Assembly: GCF_002563695.1 (NCBI RefSeq)
Contig: NZ_PDJI01000004.1
Coordinates: 124,001-188,000 of the forward strand
Direction: 5' to 3'
Source of the DNA: Georgenia soli
GTDB lineage: Bacteria > Actinomycetota > Actinomycetes > Actinomycetales > Actinomycetaceae
Length of the DNA stretch: 64,000 nucleotides
In this document: piece by piece, positions 9,570 through 18,250 of the stretch
Numbering within the stretch: the stretch's first letter is position 1
Layout of the letters: each line of letters starts with the position of its first letter
Position numbers and translations under genes: made by a program
The notes under the pieces: generated by a model
Told to the model about the DNA's origin: nothing
The model's database searches: none
The model's input: the letters and a program-made list of their open reading frames with translations, nothing else

Positions 9570-9575
9570 CGACCA

Positions 9576-11915
9576 ATGGCAGGTGATCGGGTCCCGGCGG
9601 CGGGCGAGGGGAGCGGCACCGACACGGTGGTGCCCGGCTCCCGCGTGCGGTCCCGCCTGGTGTGGCTCGGCTCGCGCGGGCACTCCAGCCCGCCCGCGAT
9701 CGAGCCGTTGCTGCGTGCCGTGCGGGCGAACCACCCCAAGGCCGACACGCAGCTGATCGTCCGGGCGTACGAGGTGGCGGAGAAGGCCCACCGCGGCCAG
9801 ATGCGCAAGAGCGGCGACCCGTACATCACCCACCCCGTCGCCGTCGCGACCATCCTCGCCGAGCTGGGGATGACGCCGTCGACGCTCGCCGCGGCGTTGC
9901 TGCACGACACCGTCGAGGACACCGACTACCCGCTCGAGCAGCTGCGCAGCGAGTTCGGCGACGAGATCGCCCTGCTGGTCGACGGCGTGACGAAGCTGGA
10001 CAAGGTCACCTACGGCGACGCCGCGCAGGCGGAGACCGTGCGCAAGATGGTCGTGGCGATGGCCAAGGACATCCGCGTGCTGGTCATCAAGCTCGCCGAC
10101 CGGCTCCACAACGCCCGTACCTGGAAGTACGTCCCGGCCGCCTCGGCTGAGCGCAAGGCCCGCGAGACCCTCGAGATCTACGCCCCGCTGGCCCATCGTC
10201 TCGGGATGAACACCATCAAGTGGGAGCTCGAGGACCTCTCCTTCGCCACCCTCTACCCGAAGGTGTACGAGGAGATCGTCCATCTCGTCGCCGAGCGGGC
10301 ACCGGCCCGGGACGAGTACCTGCGCACCGTGCGGCTCCAGATCGAGGACGATCTCCGGACGGCACGGATCAAGGGCATCGTCACCGGGCGGCCCAAGCAC
10401 TACTACTCGATCTACCAGAAGATGATCGTGCGGGGCCGCGACTTCGACGACATCTTCGACCTCGTCGGTGTCCGCGTGCTGGTGGACACGGTCCGTGACT
10501 GCTACGCGGCCCTGGGCGCGATGCACGCCCGCTGGACCCCCCTCCCGGGGCGGTTCAAGGACTACATCGCGATGCCGAAGTTCAACCTCTACCAGTCCCT
10601 CCACACCACCGTGGTCGGCCCGGGCGGCAAACCCGTCGAGATCCAGATCCGCACCCACGACATGCACCGGCGCGCCGAGTACGGTGTCGCGGCGCACTGG
10701 AAGTACAAGGAGAACCCCAACACCAAGGGCGGCAAGGCCGAGACGCCGCTCGCGACGGAGGAGATGGGCTGGCTGCGCCAGCTCGTCGACTGGCAGCGCG
10801 AGACCGCCGACCCGGGGGAGTTCCTCGACTCGCTGCGCTTCGAGATGTCGGGCGCCCAGGTGTACGTCTTCACGCCGAAGGGCGACGTGATGGCGCTGCC
10901 GTCCGGTGCGACCCCGGTGGACTTCGCCTACGCGGTGCACACGGAGGTCGGCCACCGGACCGTCGGTGCCCGGGTCAACGGGAAGCTCGTCCCGCTGGAC
11001 TCGATGCTGGAGAACGGCGACACGGTCGAGATCTTCACCTCCCGGTCCGAGGGCGCCGGCCCCAGCCAGGACTGGCTGACGTTCGTCAAGAGCCCGCGTG
11101 CCCGCAACAAGATCAAGGCGTGGTTCACCAAGGAGCGGCGCGAGGAGGCCATCGAGGCCGGGAAGAACCAGCTCGGCAAGGCGATGCGGAAGCAGAACCT
11201 GCCGATCCAGCGCCTGATGAGCCACGACTCGCTCTCGGCCCTCGCCACGGAGATGCGCTACGCGGACGTCTCGGCGCTGTACGCGGCGATCGGCGAGAAC
11301 CACATCTCAGCCACGAACGTCGTCCAGAAGCTCGTGCAGTCCATGGGCGGGGAGTCCGGGGCGGAGGAGACCCTCGCCGAGGCCACCATGCCGGGGGAGC
11401 ACCGGCCGCGTGCCCGCACGGGAGACACGAGCGTCGTCGTCGAGGGCATGTCCGACACGGACATCTGGGTCAAGCTCGCCCGGTGCTGCACGCCGGTGCC
11501 CGGCGACCCCATCGTCGGCTTCATCACACGCGGGTCCGGGGTGTCGGTGCACCGGGCGGACTGCGGCAACCTCGAGGGCCTGCGGTCGCAGCCGGAGCGC
11601 ATGGTCGGGGTGAGCTGGGCGAAGAGCGCCCAGAGCTCCTTCCTCGTGCAGATCCAGGTGGAGGCGCTGGACCGCAACGGCCTGCTCTCGGACGTCACGC
11701 GGGTGCTGTCCGAGAACCACGTGAACATCCTGTCGGCCTCGGTGAGCACCTCGCGGGACCGCGTCGCGCTGAGCAAGTTCGTCTTCGAGATGGCCGAGCC
11801 GTCGCACCTCGGGCACGTCCTCGCCGCCGTGCGAAAGATCGACGGCGTGTTCGACGCCTACCGCGTCACCGGTACGCGCAGCGCGCGGACCCCGGCGCCG
11901 GACCTGGGCCGCTGA
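9576..11915 (+). CDS. rel: Bifunctional (p)ppGpp synthetase/hydrolase Rel
   Basis: A 779-residue long RelA/SpoT homologue, the single Rel enzyme usual in actinobacteria. The hydrolase HD site is HPVAVATIL plus [10 protein letters not shown] (His110, Asp111). The synthetase domain spans about residues 250-380. It carries the RFKD tetrad (326-329), the form found in bifunctional Rel enzymes rather than the EXDD of synthetase-only RelA. A TGS domain ([20 protein letters not shown]) follows. The zinc-finger/CC domain contains [11 protein letters not shown], and an ACT domain ends the protein. It links amino-acid starvation to the stringent response. Transcription is probably leaderless from the -10 at 9564. 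Confidence 0.97.
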   Translation: MAGDRVPAAGEGSGTDTVVPGSRVRSRLVWLGSRGHSSPPAIEPLLRAVRANHPKADTQLIVRAYEVAEKAHRGQMRKSGDPYITHPVAVATILAELGMTPSTLAAALLHDTVEDTDYPLEQLRSEFGDEIALLVDGVTKLDKVTYGDAAQAETVRKMVVAMAKDIRVLVIKLADRLHNARTWKYVPAASAERKARETLEIYAPLAHRLGMNTIKWELEDLSFATLYPKVYEEIVHLVAERAPARDEYLRTVRLQIEDDLRTARIKGIVTGRPKHYYSIYQKMIVRGRDFDDIFDLVGVRVLVDTVRDCYAALGAMHARWTPLPGRFKDYIAMPKFNLYQSLHTTVVGPGGKPVEIQIRTHDMHRRAEYGVAAHWKYKENPNTKGGKAETPLATEEMGWLRQLVDWQRETADPGEFLDSLRFEMSGAQVYVFTPKGDVMALPSGATPVDFAYAVHTEVGHRTVGARVNGKLVPLDSMLENGDTVEIFTSRSEGAGPSQDWLTFVKSPRARNKIKAWFTKERREEAIEAGKNQLGKAMRKQNLPIQRLMSHDSLSALATEMRYADVSALYAAIGENHISATNVVQKLVQSMGGESGAEETLAEATMPGEHRPRARTGDTSVVVEGMSDTDIWVKLARCCTPVPGDPIVGFITRGSGVSVHRADCGNLEGLRSQPERMVGVSWAKSAQSSFLVQIQVEALDRNGLLSDVTRVLSENHVNILSASVSTSRDRVALSKFVFEMAEPSHLGHVLAAVRKIDGVFDAYRVTGTRSARTPAPDLGR

Positions 11916-12098
11916 CCCGACCTGGTGCTTGCCCGACGGGCGCAAGCCTGACCGTGCGCTGACGGGTGCTGGCCGATCGGCGCTGGCCTGATCGGTCCCC
12001 GCCCCGACCGGGTGCTGATCGGTCGCGCCCGTGATCGCGTGCAGGCCGACCAGCCGCTGACCGACAGCGCGTGCAGCGCTGGCCCCCTGCCGGGTCCG

Positions 12099-12130
12099 GC
12101 GTGCGGCGGAGCGGGTGCTCCGCCGCACGC
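12099..12130. terminator. Perfect 14-bp hairpin between convergent rel and DUF349 genes
   Basis: GCGTGCGGCGGAGC and its exact complement flank a GGGT loop. It sits between the 3' ends of rel (11915) and the minus-strand DUF349 gene (12153) and so can serve as a bidirectional terminator. The gap before it (11930-12060) holds short imperfect repeats of TGATCGGT/CGACCGG type. Confidence 0.7.
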
Positions 12131-12152
12131 CCTTTCCCAGCCCTGTGCGGCC

Positions 12153-14087
12153 TCAGCCCTGTGCGGCGCGCTGGATCTGGTCGAGCCAGGCCCGGCGGGC
12201 CTCGAGCGCCGCCTCGGCGTCCGCCACCTGCTTGGCGTCACCGCCGGCGCGCGCCTTCTCCAGCTCGGCCTCGAGCTGCTCGATCGCCGAGTGCAGCTGC
12301 GCGGCAGCACCCTCGACGCGCGCCCGGGTCTCCGGGTTCGAGCGGTCCCACTCGGCCTGCTCGGCGTCGCGCACCGCCTGCTCGACGGCGCGCATGCGGC
12401 CCTCGACGCGCTGAACCTCGGCGCGGGGCACCTTGCCGGCCTCGTCCCACTGGTCCTGGATGGGCCGCAGCGCGGCACGGGCGGCGCGCGGGTCCGTCAC
12501 CGGCAGCAGGGCCTCCGCCTGCTCCAGCAACGCGAGCTTCACCTTGAGGTTCTCGCCGTACTCCGCGTCGATCTCGGCGTTCTGGGCGCTGCGGGCGTCG
12601 AAGAACCGCTGCTGCGCGGCCCGGAAGCGTGCCCACAGCGCGTCGTCGTCCTTGCGGGACGCGCGGCCGGCCGCCTTCCACTCGTCCATCAGCTGGCGGT
12701 AGGCCGCGGCCGTCCGGCCCCAGTCGGTCGAGGACGAGAGCTCCTCCGCACGGGCGATGAGCCGCTCCTTCGTGTCCTTGACGGAGCTCTGGGCGGCGTC
12801 AAGCTCGGAGAAGTACTGGCGACGGTGGCGGTCGAAGGCCGTGCGCGCGTGCGAGAAGCGCTTCCACAGCTTGTCCTCGGTCGCGCGGTCGAGGCGCGGG
12901 CCGTTGCGCTGCGCGTTCTTCCACTCCTCGAGCAGATCGCGGAGCCGCTGACCGGACTGCTTCCACTGGGTGCGGGCCGGGTCCTGCTCGGCGATCTGCT
13001 CCGCCTTCTCCACGATGGCGGTGCGCTCCGCGACGGCCTGGGCCTTGGCCGCCTCACGCTCGGCGGCCGCCTGCTTGCGCCGCTCCTCGGCGCCCTCGCG
13101 CAGCCGCTCGAGCCGCTGGCGCAGCCCGTCGACGTCCCCGACGGCGGCCGGCGCCTCCAGCGACTCGGACAGGGTGGCGAGGGTCTGGTCGATCTCCTTG
13201 GGGGCGAGCTGGGGGAGCCGAGCCTCGAACAGCGCCACCTGGGCCTGGAGGTCGAGGAAGCGACGGACGTAGAAGCCGAGCGCCTCCTCGGTGTCTGCAC
13301 CGGTGTACTGGCCCACCGACCGCTCGCCGCTGGCCTCGCGCACCCACACGGTCCCGTCGTCGTCGACGCGTCCCCAGGCAGCCGCCTCGGCAGCGTCGTG
13401 CGGGTCGACCGGCGGCACCACCGCGGGCTGCGACGCCACAGGCGCCACCGCCGCCGGGGTGGGCACGGGACGTGGGACCGGGCGCGGGCGCGGCATGGCG
13501 GACGGGCTCGGGACGGACGGGGCCGAAGCCGACGGGGCCGGAGCCGCCGGCTCCGAACCGGTCGGGGACTCCGGAGCGCCGGCGCCCTCAGCCGGCGCCT
13601 CGGTGGCACTAGATGCTTCGGGGGTGCCGGACGTGTCGACCGGCGTGCCGGCCGCCGCTTCGGCTGCCTGAGGCGCCTCCGCACCCGCGGTCGGGGGAAT
13701 CTCCTCGCCGGTGGTCGGCGGCACGTCCTCGCCCGCGGTCGGGGGAACCTCCTCACCGCCGCTCGGCGGCACGTCCCCGCTCGAGGAGGACTGCTCGTCC
13801 GACGCCGTAGCCGGCACGCCGTCGGTCGCGGCCGGCGCGGACTCCTCCGCCGGACCGGAGTCCCCGGCGCCGAGCGGAGACCCGGAACTGCCGGTGACGT
13901 CGGTCGCGGAGGACGCCTGGTCGGCAGACGCCTCGGCAGCCGTGCCGCCGTCCTCGGCGCCCGCGGTACCGTCGGCAGCAGCGCCCACGTCCTGCGGCTG
14001 GACGTCCTGAGGCTGGTCGTCCCCCGGCGACGAGGGCTGTTCGGTGGTGGGCTCCTGGCTGTCGCGCGAGGTCGGCTGCTCGGTCAC
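12153..14087 (-). CDS. DUF349 repeat coiled-coil protein
   Basis: A 644-residue protein with DUF349 repeats in its second half. Each has the pattern ...EW(K/D)..G......(L)W.RF..A...(F)..R; examples are LLEEWKNAQR...LWKRFSHARTAFDRHRRQ, LMDEWKAAGR...LWARFRAAQQRFFDARS and IQDQWDEAGK. The region is highly helical and charged. The first ~220 residues are disordered (Pro, Thr, Glu, Ala) and include a degenerate repeat of GEDVPPTTG type at about 104-140. GTG 14087 has a GAAGGAG Shine-Dalgarno. DUF349 proteins are widespread in actinobacteria; their biochemical role is not established. It is convergent with rel and divergent from the MBL gene, with a long leader (see 14153-14222). Confidence 0.85.
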   Translation of the reverse strand: MTEQPTSRDSQEPTTEQPSSPGDDQPQDVQPQDVGAAADGTAGAEDGGTAAEASADQASSATDVTGSSGSPLGAGDSGPAEESAPAATDGVPATASDEQSSSSGDVPPSGGEEVPPTAGEDVPPTTGEEIPPTAGAEAPQAAEAAAGTPVDTSGTPEASSATEAPAEGAGAPESPTGSEPAAPAPSASAPSVPSPSAMPRPRPVPRPVPTPAAVAPVASQPAVVPPVDPHDAAEAAAWGRVDDDGTVWVREASGERSVGQYTGADTEEALGFYVRRFLDLQAQVALFEARLPQLAPKEIDQTLATLSESLEAPAAVGDVDGLRQRLERLREGAEERRKQAAAEREAAKAQAVAERTAIVEKAEQIAEQDPARTQWKQSGQRLRDLLEEWKNAQRNGPRLDRATEDKLWKRFSHARTAFDRHRRQYFSELDAAQSSVKDTKERLIARAEELSSSTDWGRTAAAYRQLMDEWKAAGRASRKDDDALWARFRAAQQRFFDARSAQNAEIDAEYGENLKVKLALLEQAEALLPVTDPRAARAALRPIQDQWDEAGKVPRAEVQRVEGRMRAVEQAVRDAEQAEWDRSNPETRARVEGAAAQLHSAIEQLEAELEKARAGGDAKQVADAEAALEARRAWLDQIQRAAQG

Positions 14088-14152
14088 GGGTCACTCCTTC
14101 GGGATGACGGGGTAGGCGGTTGCCACACCGTTCTCGGTACTCCCCGGCACGT

Positions 14153-14222
14153 CCGTACCGGGCCGTCCACGTGACGCAGCCGTGAGGCTGCGGGTCTCCC
14201 GGGCCGGCAGGGGCCGGTACGG
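14153..14222 (-). promoter_or_regulatory. Structured 5' leader upstream of the DUF349 gene
   Basis: An outer inverted repeat (14153-14164 with 14212-14222, 11 bp with one bulged base) encloses an inner perfect hairpin CGCAGCC-GTGA-GGCTGCG (14175-14192). It lies in the presumed 5' untranslated region of the minus-strand DUF349 gene, 65-135 nt before the GTG. A -10-like TAGACT reads on the minus strand at 14246-14241. A cis-acting RNA element is possible; function unknown. Confidence 0.4.
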
Positions 14223-14240
14223 GCACGTGACGCGGCTCTC

Positions 14241-14246
14241 AGTCTA
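14241..14246 (-). promoter_or_regulatory. -10 element (TAGACT, minus strand) of the DUF349 gene
   Basis: TAGACT on the minus strand predicts a start near 14233 and a leader of about 146 nt. No convincing -35 was seen. Confidence 0.45.
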
Positions 14247-14318
14247 GGGAATCGCGCAAGCCTCCGGGACAACACGACGGCCCGGGCGGTCCCGCGCCGG
14301 CCCGGCTCGCCCGCCGGA

Positions 14319-14324
14319 TAGCCT
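14319..14324 (+). promoter_or_regulatory. -10 element (TAGCCT) of the MBL-fold gene, leaderless
   Basis: TAGCCT ends exactly 6 nt before ATG 14331; no Shine-Dalgarno is present. Confidence 0.55.
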
Positions 14325-14330
14325 GGCGCC

Positions 14331-15074
14331 ATGCTTCTGCTGAGGACGACCACCACCGTGCTGGAGGCCCACTGCTACGTGGTGGCGCCGCACGACGGCG
14401 CCGCGGCGCTCGTCGTCGACCCCGGGGCCGGGTCCGCCCCCGAGGTCAGGCGGCTGCTCGCCGAGCACGGGCTGCAGGTGGGCGCTGTCGCCCTGACGCA
14501 CGCCCACGCCGACCACCTCTGGGACGCGGCGGCCGTGGCCGGTGACGCGCCCGTCTACGTGGCGCCTCCGGACCTGTACCGGCTGGACGACCCGGCCGGC
14601 GCCCTCGGCGAGCCGCTCGCCACGTTGTTCCAGGACCTCGCCGTCGACCCGTGGCGGCGCCCCACGGACGTGCGGCCGCTGCCCGGCGAGCTGTTCTCCG
14701 GCGGAGGCGCCGAGATCGTGCCCGGTGTGACGGTGCGCGCCGTGCCTGCGCCCGGCCACACCGAGGGCTCTACGGTCCTGCTCCTGAGCGGCGCGCCCGT
14801 CACCGCGGGCGCCATCCCGACCGGTCCGGACGTCCACCCGGACGCGACCGGCCGGTACCTCGTCGCGCTGTGCGGGGACGTCATCTTCGCCGGGTCCGTC
14901 GGCCGCACCGACCTGCCCGGCGGAGACGAGCGCGAGATGATCGCCACGCTGCGCACGCTCTCCTCCTCCCTCGCGCCGACCACGGTGCTCCTGCCGGGCC
15001 ACGGACCCTCGACCGTCCTGTCCCGCGAGCTGGCCGCGAACCCGCACGTGCGGGCGGCGTTCTCCGCACGCTGA
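14331..15074 (+). CDS. MBL-fold metallo-hydrolase (glyoxalase II-like)
   Basis: A 247-residue metallo-beta-lactamase fold hydrolase. The zinc ligands are THAHADHLWDA (HxHxDH), GHTEGS, GDVIFAGSVGRTDLPGGD and LPGHGPST. This pattern is nearest to hydroxyacylglutathione hydrolase-like (GloB/YcbL-type) enzymes, which hydrolyse thioesters. Actinobacteria often lack glutathione, so the substrate may be a mycothiol ester or another thioester; this is inference. The gene precedes hisS by 60 bp, a pairing often seen in actinobacteria. Confidence 0.85.
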   Translation: MLLLRTTTTVLEAHCYVVAPHDGAAALVVDPGAGSAPEVRRLLAEHGLQVGAVALTHAHADHLWDAAAVAGDAPVYVAPPDLYRLDDPAGALGEPLATLFQDLAVDPWRRPTDVRPLPGELFSGGGAEIVPGVTVRAVPAPGHTEGSTVLLLSGAPVTAGAIPTGPDVHPDATGRYLVALCGDVIFAGSVGRTDLPGGDEREMIATLRTLSSSLAPTTVLLPGHGPSTVLSRELAANPHVRAAFSAR

Positions 15075-15134
15075 GAGCACCCGTACGGCGGGCCGAATCG
15101 CTCGCTGCGCCGGGAGGATGGAAAGATCGGCGCC

Positions 15135-16484
15135 ATGGCACGAGCGTCCTCACTGTCCGGTTTTCCCGAGTGGCTCCCCGACGGCCGCGTGGTCGAGCAG
15201 CATGTCCTCGACTCGCTGCGCCGCACCTTCGAGCTGCACGGGTTCGCCGGGATCGAGACGCGGGCGGTGGAGCCGCTCTCCCAGCTGCTGCGGAAGGGGG
15301 AGACCTCCAAGGAGGTCTACCTGCTGCGTCGCCTCCAGGAGGACGTCGACGAGGAGACCGACCCCGACAAGCAGCTCGGGCTCCACTTCGACCTCACGGT
15401 GCCGTTCGCCCGCTGGGTCCTCGAGCACGCGGGGCAGCTCGCCTTCCCGTTCAAGCGCTACCAGATCCAGAAGGTCTGGCGCGGCGAGCGGCCCCAGGAC
15501 GGGCGCTTCCGGGAGTTCACCCAGGCGGACATCGACGTCGTCGGTGCCGACACGCTGCCCTTCCACTTCGAGGTCGAGCTGCCGCTCGTCATGGCCGAGG
15601 CCCTCGCCGCCCTGCCCATCCCGCCGGTGCGCATCAGCGTCAACAACCGCAAGGTGGCGCAGGGGTTCTACGAGGCGATCGGCCTCGAGGACGTCGAGTC
15701 GGCGCTGCGAGTCATCGACAAGCTCGACAAGATCGGCCCCGAGGGGGTCGCCCGGTCGCTGATGGACGAGGCGGGCGCGACCCCCGACCAGGCCGGCCTC
15801 GCGCTCGAGCTCGCCTCCATCAGCGGCACGGACGCCTCGGTGGCCGACCAGGTCCTCGCCCTCGGAGCCCGCTCCGAGCTGCTCGAGACCGGCCTGCAGG
15901 AGCTCGTCACCCTGGTCGAGGCGGCCCACGAGCGCTCGCCCGGCACCGTCGTCGCCGACCTCAAGATCGCCCGCGGCCTCGACTACTACACCGGCTCCGT
16001 CTACGAGACGACGCTCGTGGGGCACGAGAACCTGGGGTCGATCTGCTCCGGCGGCCGGTACGACTCCCTCGCCTCGGACGGGCGGCGCACCTTCCCGGGC
16101 GTCGGGCTGTCGATCGGCGTCTCCCGCCTGCTCGCCCGTGTGCTCGGCGACGGGCTCGCCGGCGCCACCCGCGCCGTGCCGACCGCAGTGCTCGTGGCCG
16201 TCACCGACGAGGAGCACCGGCGCACGTCCGACCGCGTCGCCCAGGCGCTGCGCGCCCGCGGCATCCCCGCCGACGTCGCGCCGGCGGCGGCGAAGTTCGG
16301 CAAGCAGATCCGGTACGCGGACCGGCGCGGGATCCCCTTCGTCTGGTTCCCCGGCGAGGAGGGCGACGAGGTCAAGGACATCCGGTCGGGCGAGCAGGTC
16401 CCCGCCGACGCCGGAGCCTGGGAACCCCCGGCGGAGGACCGGTGGCCCCGCGTGGTGACCGGCGAGGGCGCGGGGGCGCGATGA
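15135..16484 (+). CDS. hisS: Histidine--tRNA ligase
   Basis: A 449-residue class II aminoacyl-tRNA synthetase that charges tRNA-His. Motif 2 is FKRYQIQKVWRGERPQDGR, the histidine A motif is ARGLDYYTGSVYE, and motif 3 is GVGLSIGVSRLLARVL. The C-terminal anticodon-binding domain includes AAAKFGKQIRYADRRGIPF. The start is ATG 15135; an AAAGAT hexamer 7 nt upstream is a weak -10. The 3' end overlaps the next ATG by 4 nt (ATGA), so hisS is coupled to the GTPase pair. Confidence 0.95.
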   Translation: MARASSLSGFPEWLPDGRVVEQHVLDSLRRTFELHGFAGIETRAVEPLSQLLRKGETSKEVYLLRRLQEDVDEETDPDKQLGLHFDLTVPFARWVLEHAGQLAFPFKRYQIQKVWRGERPQDGRFREFTQADIDVVGADTLPFHFEVELPLVMAEALAALPIPPVRISVNNRKVAQGFYEAIGLEDVESALRVIDKLDKIGPEGVARSLMDEAGATPDQAGLALELASISGTDASVADQVLALGARSELLETGLQELVTLVEAAHERSPGTVVADLKIARGLDYYTGSVYETTLVGHENLGSICSGGRYDSLASDGRRTFPGVGLSIGVSRLLARVLGDGLAGATRAVPTAVLVAVTDEEHRRTSDRVAQALRARGIPADVAPAAAKFGKQIRYADRRGIPFVWFPGEEGDEVKDIRSGEQVPADAGAWEPPAEDRWPRVVTGEGAGAR

Positions 16485-18250
16485 CCACGTCCATCCCGGC
16501 GGGCACGGGCGACGGCGCCCGTGCGGTCCTGGGAGCGCTGGGCGAGCTGCGCCAGGTGCTCGAGGACGTGACCTTCCCGCTCGACATCGAGGACGCCGCC
16601 ATGTCGCGCGCGGACCGTCAGGAGGTCCTGGACCAGCTCGCCGACTACGTCATCCCCCGGTACGAGCAGCTGGAGGCGCCCCTGCTCGCCGTCGTCGGCG
16701 GCTCGACCGGGGCGGGGAAGTCGACCCTCGTCAACGCGCTGGTGCGCGAGCACGTCACGACGGCCTCGGCCATCCGGCCCACCACCCGTCGGCCGCTCCT
16801 GGTCCATCATCCCGACGACGCCGCCTGGTTCGCGGACGACCGCATCTTCCCGGGGCTCGCCCGCGTCACCGTCGCCCCCGGCTCGCCGCCCACCCCCGGC
16901 ACGGCGGGCGAGGCCGGCGTGCACCGGGAGCTCGAGCTGCGCGCCTCCGGAGCCCTGCCGCGCGGCCTGGCGCTGCTCGACGCGCCAGACATCGACTCCG
17001 TCGTCACGGAGAACCGCCAGCTCGCCAACCAGCTGCTGGCCGCGGCCGACCTGTGGGTCTTCGTCACCACGGCCGCCCGCTACGGCGACGCCATCCCGTG
17101 GGCGCTGCTGACCGAGGCGGCGGACCGGCGGATCGTCGTCGCCGTCGTCCTCGACCGCGTTCCGCACGGCGTCAGCGCCGAGGTCCGGCACGACCTCGCG
17201 TCGCGGCTGGAGGACGAGGGGCTCGGCCGAGCCCCGCTCTTCGTCATCAGCGAGACCACCATGGGGGAGGACGGCCTCCTGCCCGCCGACGACGTCGCCC
17301 CGCTCCAGGGCTGGCTGCGCGGCATCGCGGCCGACGCCGGCTCCCGAGCCTCCGTGGCCCGGCAGACACTCGGCGGCGCGGTCGACGCCGCCCTCGCCCG
17401 CGCCTCCCTCGTCGCCGAGGGCACCCAGCACCAGACCCAGGCCCTCGTGCGCCTGGCCGCGCACGTGGACGAGGCCTACGCCCAGGCCCACCACCGGATC
17501 ATGACCGCGACGGCCGACGGCGCGATGCTGCGCGGGGAGGTCCTCTCCCGCTGGCAGGAGTTCGTCGGGACCGGGGACTTCTTCCGGTCCGTCGAGGCGC
17601 AGGTGGGGCGCGTCCGGGACCGCATCGGGAACTTCCTCCGGGGGCGGCCGGCCCCCACCGAGCAGGTCGAGGTCGCCATCGAGACGGGGCTGCAGACGCT
17701 GCTCGTCGCGGAGGCCGAGCGGGCCGCGGCCGAGGTGGACCACCTGTGGCGGCGGGAGCCCGGCGCCCGTGACGTGCTGGCGGCCGCCACCGCGGCGTTG
17801 CCGAGCGAGGAACGTCTCACGGAGGACGCCGCGGCCGAGGTCCGTGGTTGGCAGGACGAGCTGCTGGGCATGGTCCGCCGCGAGGGCGCCGACAAGCGGC
17901 TGACCGCGCGGATGCTCTCCTTCGGTGTCAACGGGTTGGGGATCGCACTCATGGTGGTCATGTTCGCCTCGACGGCCGGCCTGACCGGGGCGGAGATCGC
18001 CATCGCGGGCGGGACCGCCGTAGTCGCCCAGAAGCTCCTCGAGGCCGTCTTCGGCGACGAGGCGGTGCGGAAGATGACCACCGCGGCCCGCAAGGACCTG
18101 CACGCACGGGCGGGGAAGCTGCTCGCTGCGCAGGCCGACAGCTACCGGCACGCGCTGGCGGACCTCGGTGTCGACCCTGCCGCCACCGAACGCATCGCCG
18201 GGGCGATCACCGCCGTGCGTGCCGCCCGCCGGGCGGAGGCCGGCCTGTGA
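16481..18250 (+). CDS. Dynamin-like/P-loop GTPase, first of a tandem pair
   Basis: A 589-residue P-loop GTPase. The G1 motif is GGSTGAGKST (73-82). The G3 region reads LDAPDIDS (about 166-173), where the usual DxxG glycine is Asp. No clear N/TKxD G4 motif is seen; VVLDRVPHG stands in the expected place. A long helical region follows, then a hydrophobic block at about 485-530 (GVNGLGIALMVVMFAS; IAIAGGTAVVAQKLLEAVFG) that probably enters the membrane. This resembles bacterial dynamin-like proteins, which remodel membranes. It overlaps hisS by ATGA and the next GTPase by GTGA. The domain type is well supported; the cellular role is not. Confidence 0.75.
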   Translation: MTTSIPAGTGDGARAVLGALGELRQVLEDVTFPLDIEDAAMSRADRQEVLDQLADYVIPRYEQLEAPLLAVVGGSTGAGKSTLVNALVREHVTTASAIRPTTRRPLLVHHPDDAAWFADDRIFPGLARVTVAPGSPPTPGTAGEAGVHRELELRASGALPRGLALLDAPDIDSVVTENRQLANQLLAAADLWVFVTTAARYGDAIPWALLTEAADRRIVVAVVLDRVPHGVSAEVRHDLASRLEDEGLGRAPLFVISETTMGEDGLLPADDVAPLQGWLRGIAADAGSRASVARQTLGGAVDAALARASLVAEGTQHQTQALVRLAAHVDEAYAQAHHRIMTATADGAMLRGEVLSRWQEFVGTGDFFRSVEAQVGRVRDRIGNFLRGRPAPTEQVEVAIETGLQTLLVAEAERAAAEVDHLWRREPGARDVLAAATAALPSEERLTEDAAAEVRGWQDELLGMVRREGADKRLTARMLSFGVNGLGIALMVVMFASTAGLTGAEIAIAGGTAVVAQKLLEAVFGDEAVRKMTTAARKDLHARAGKLLAAQADSYRHALADLGVDPAATERIAGAITAVRAARRAEAGL

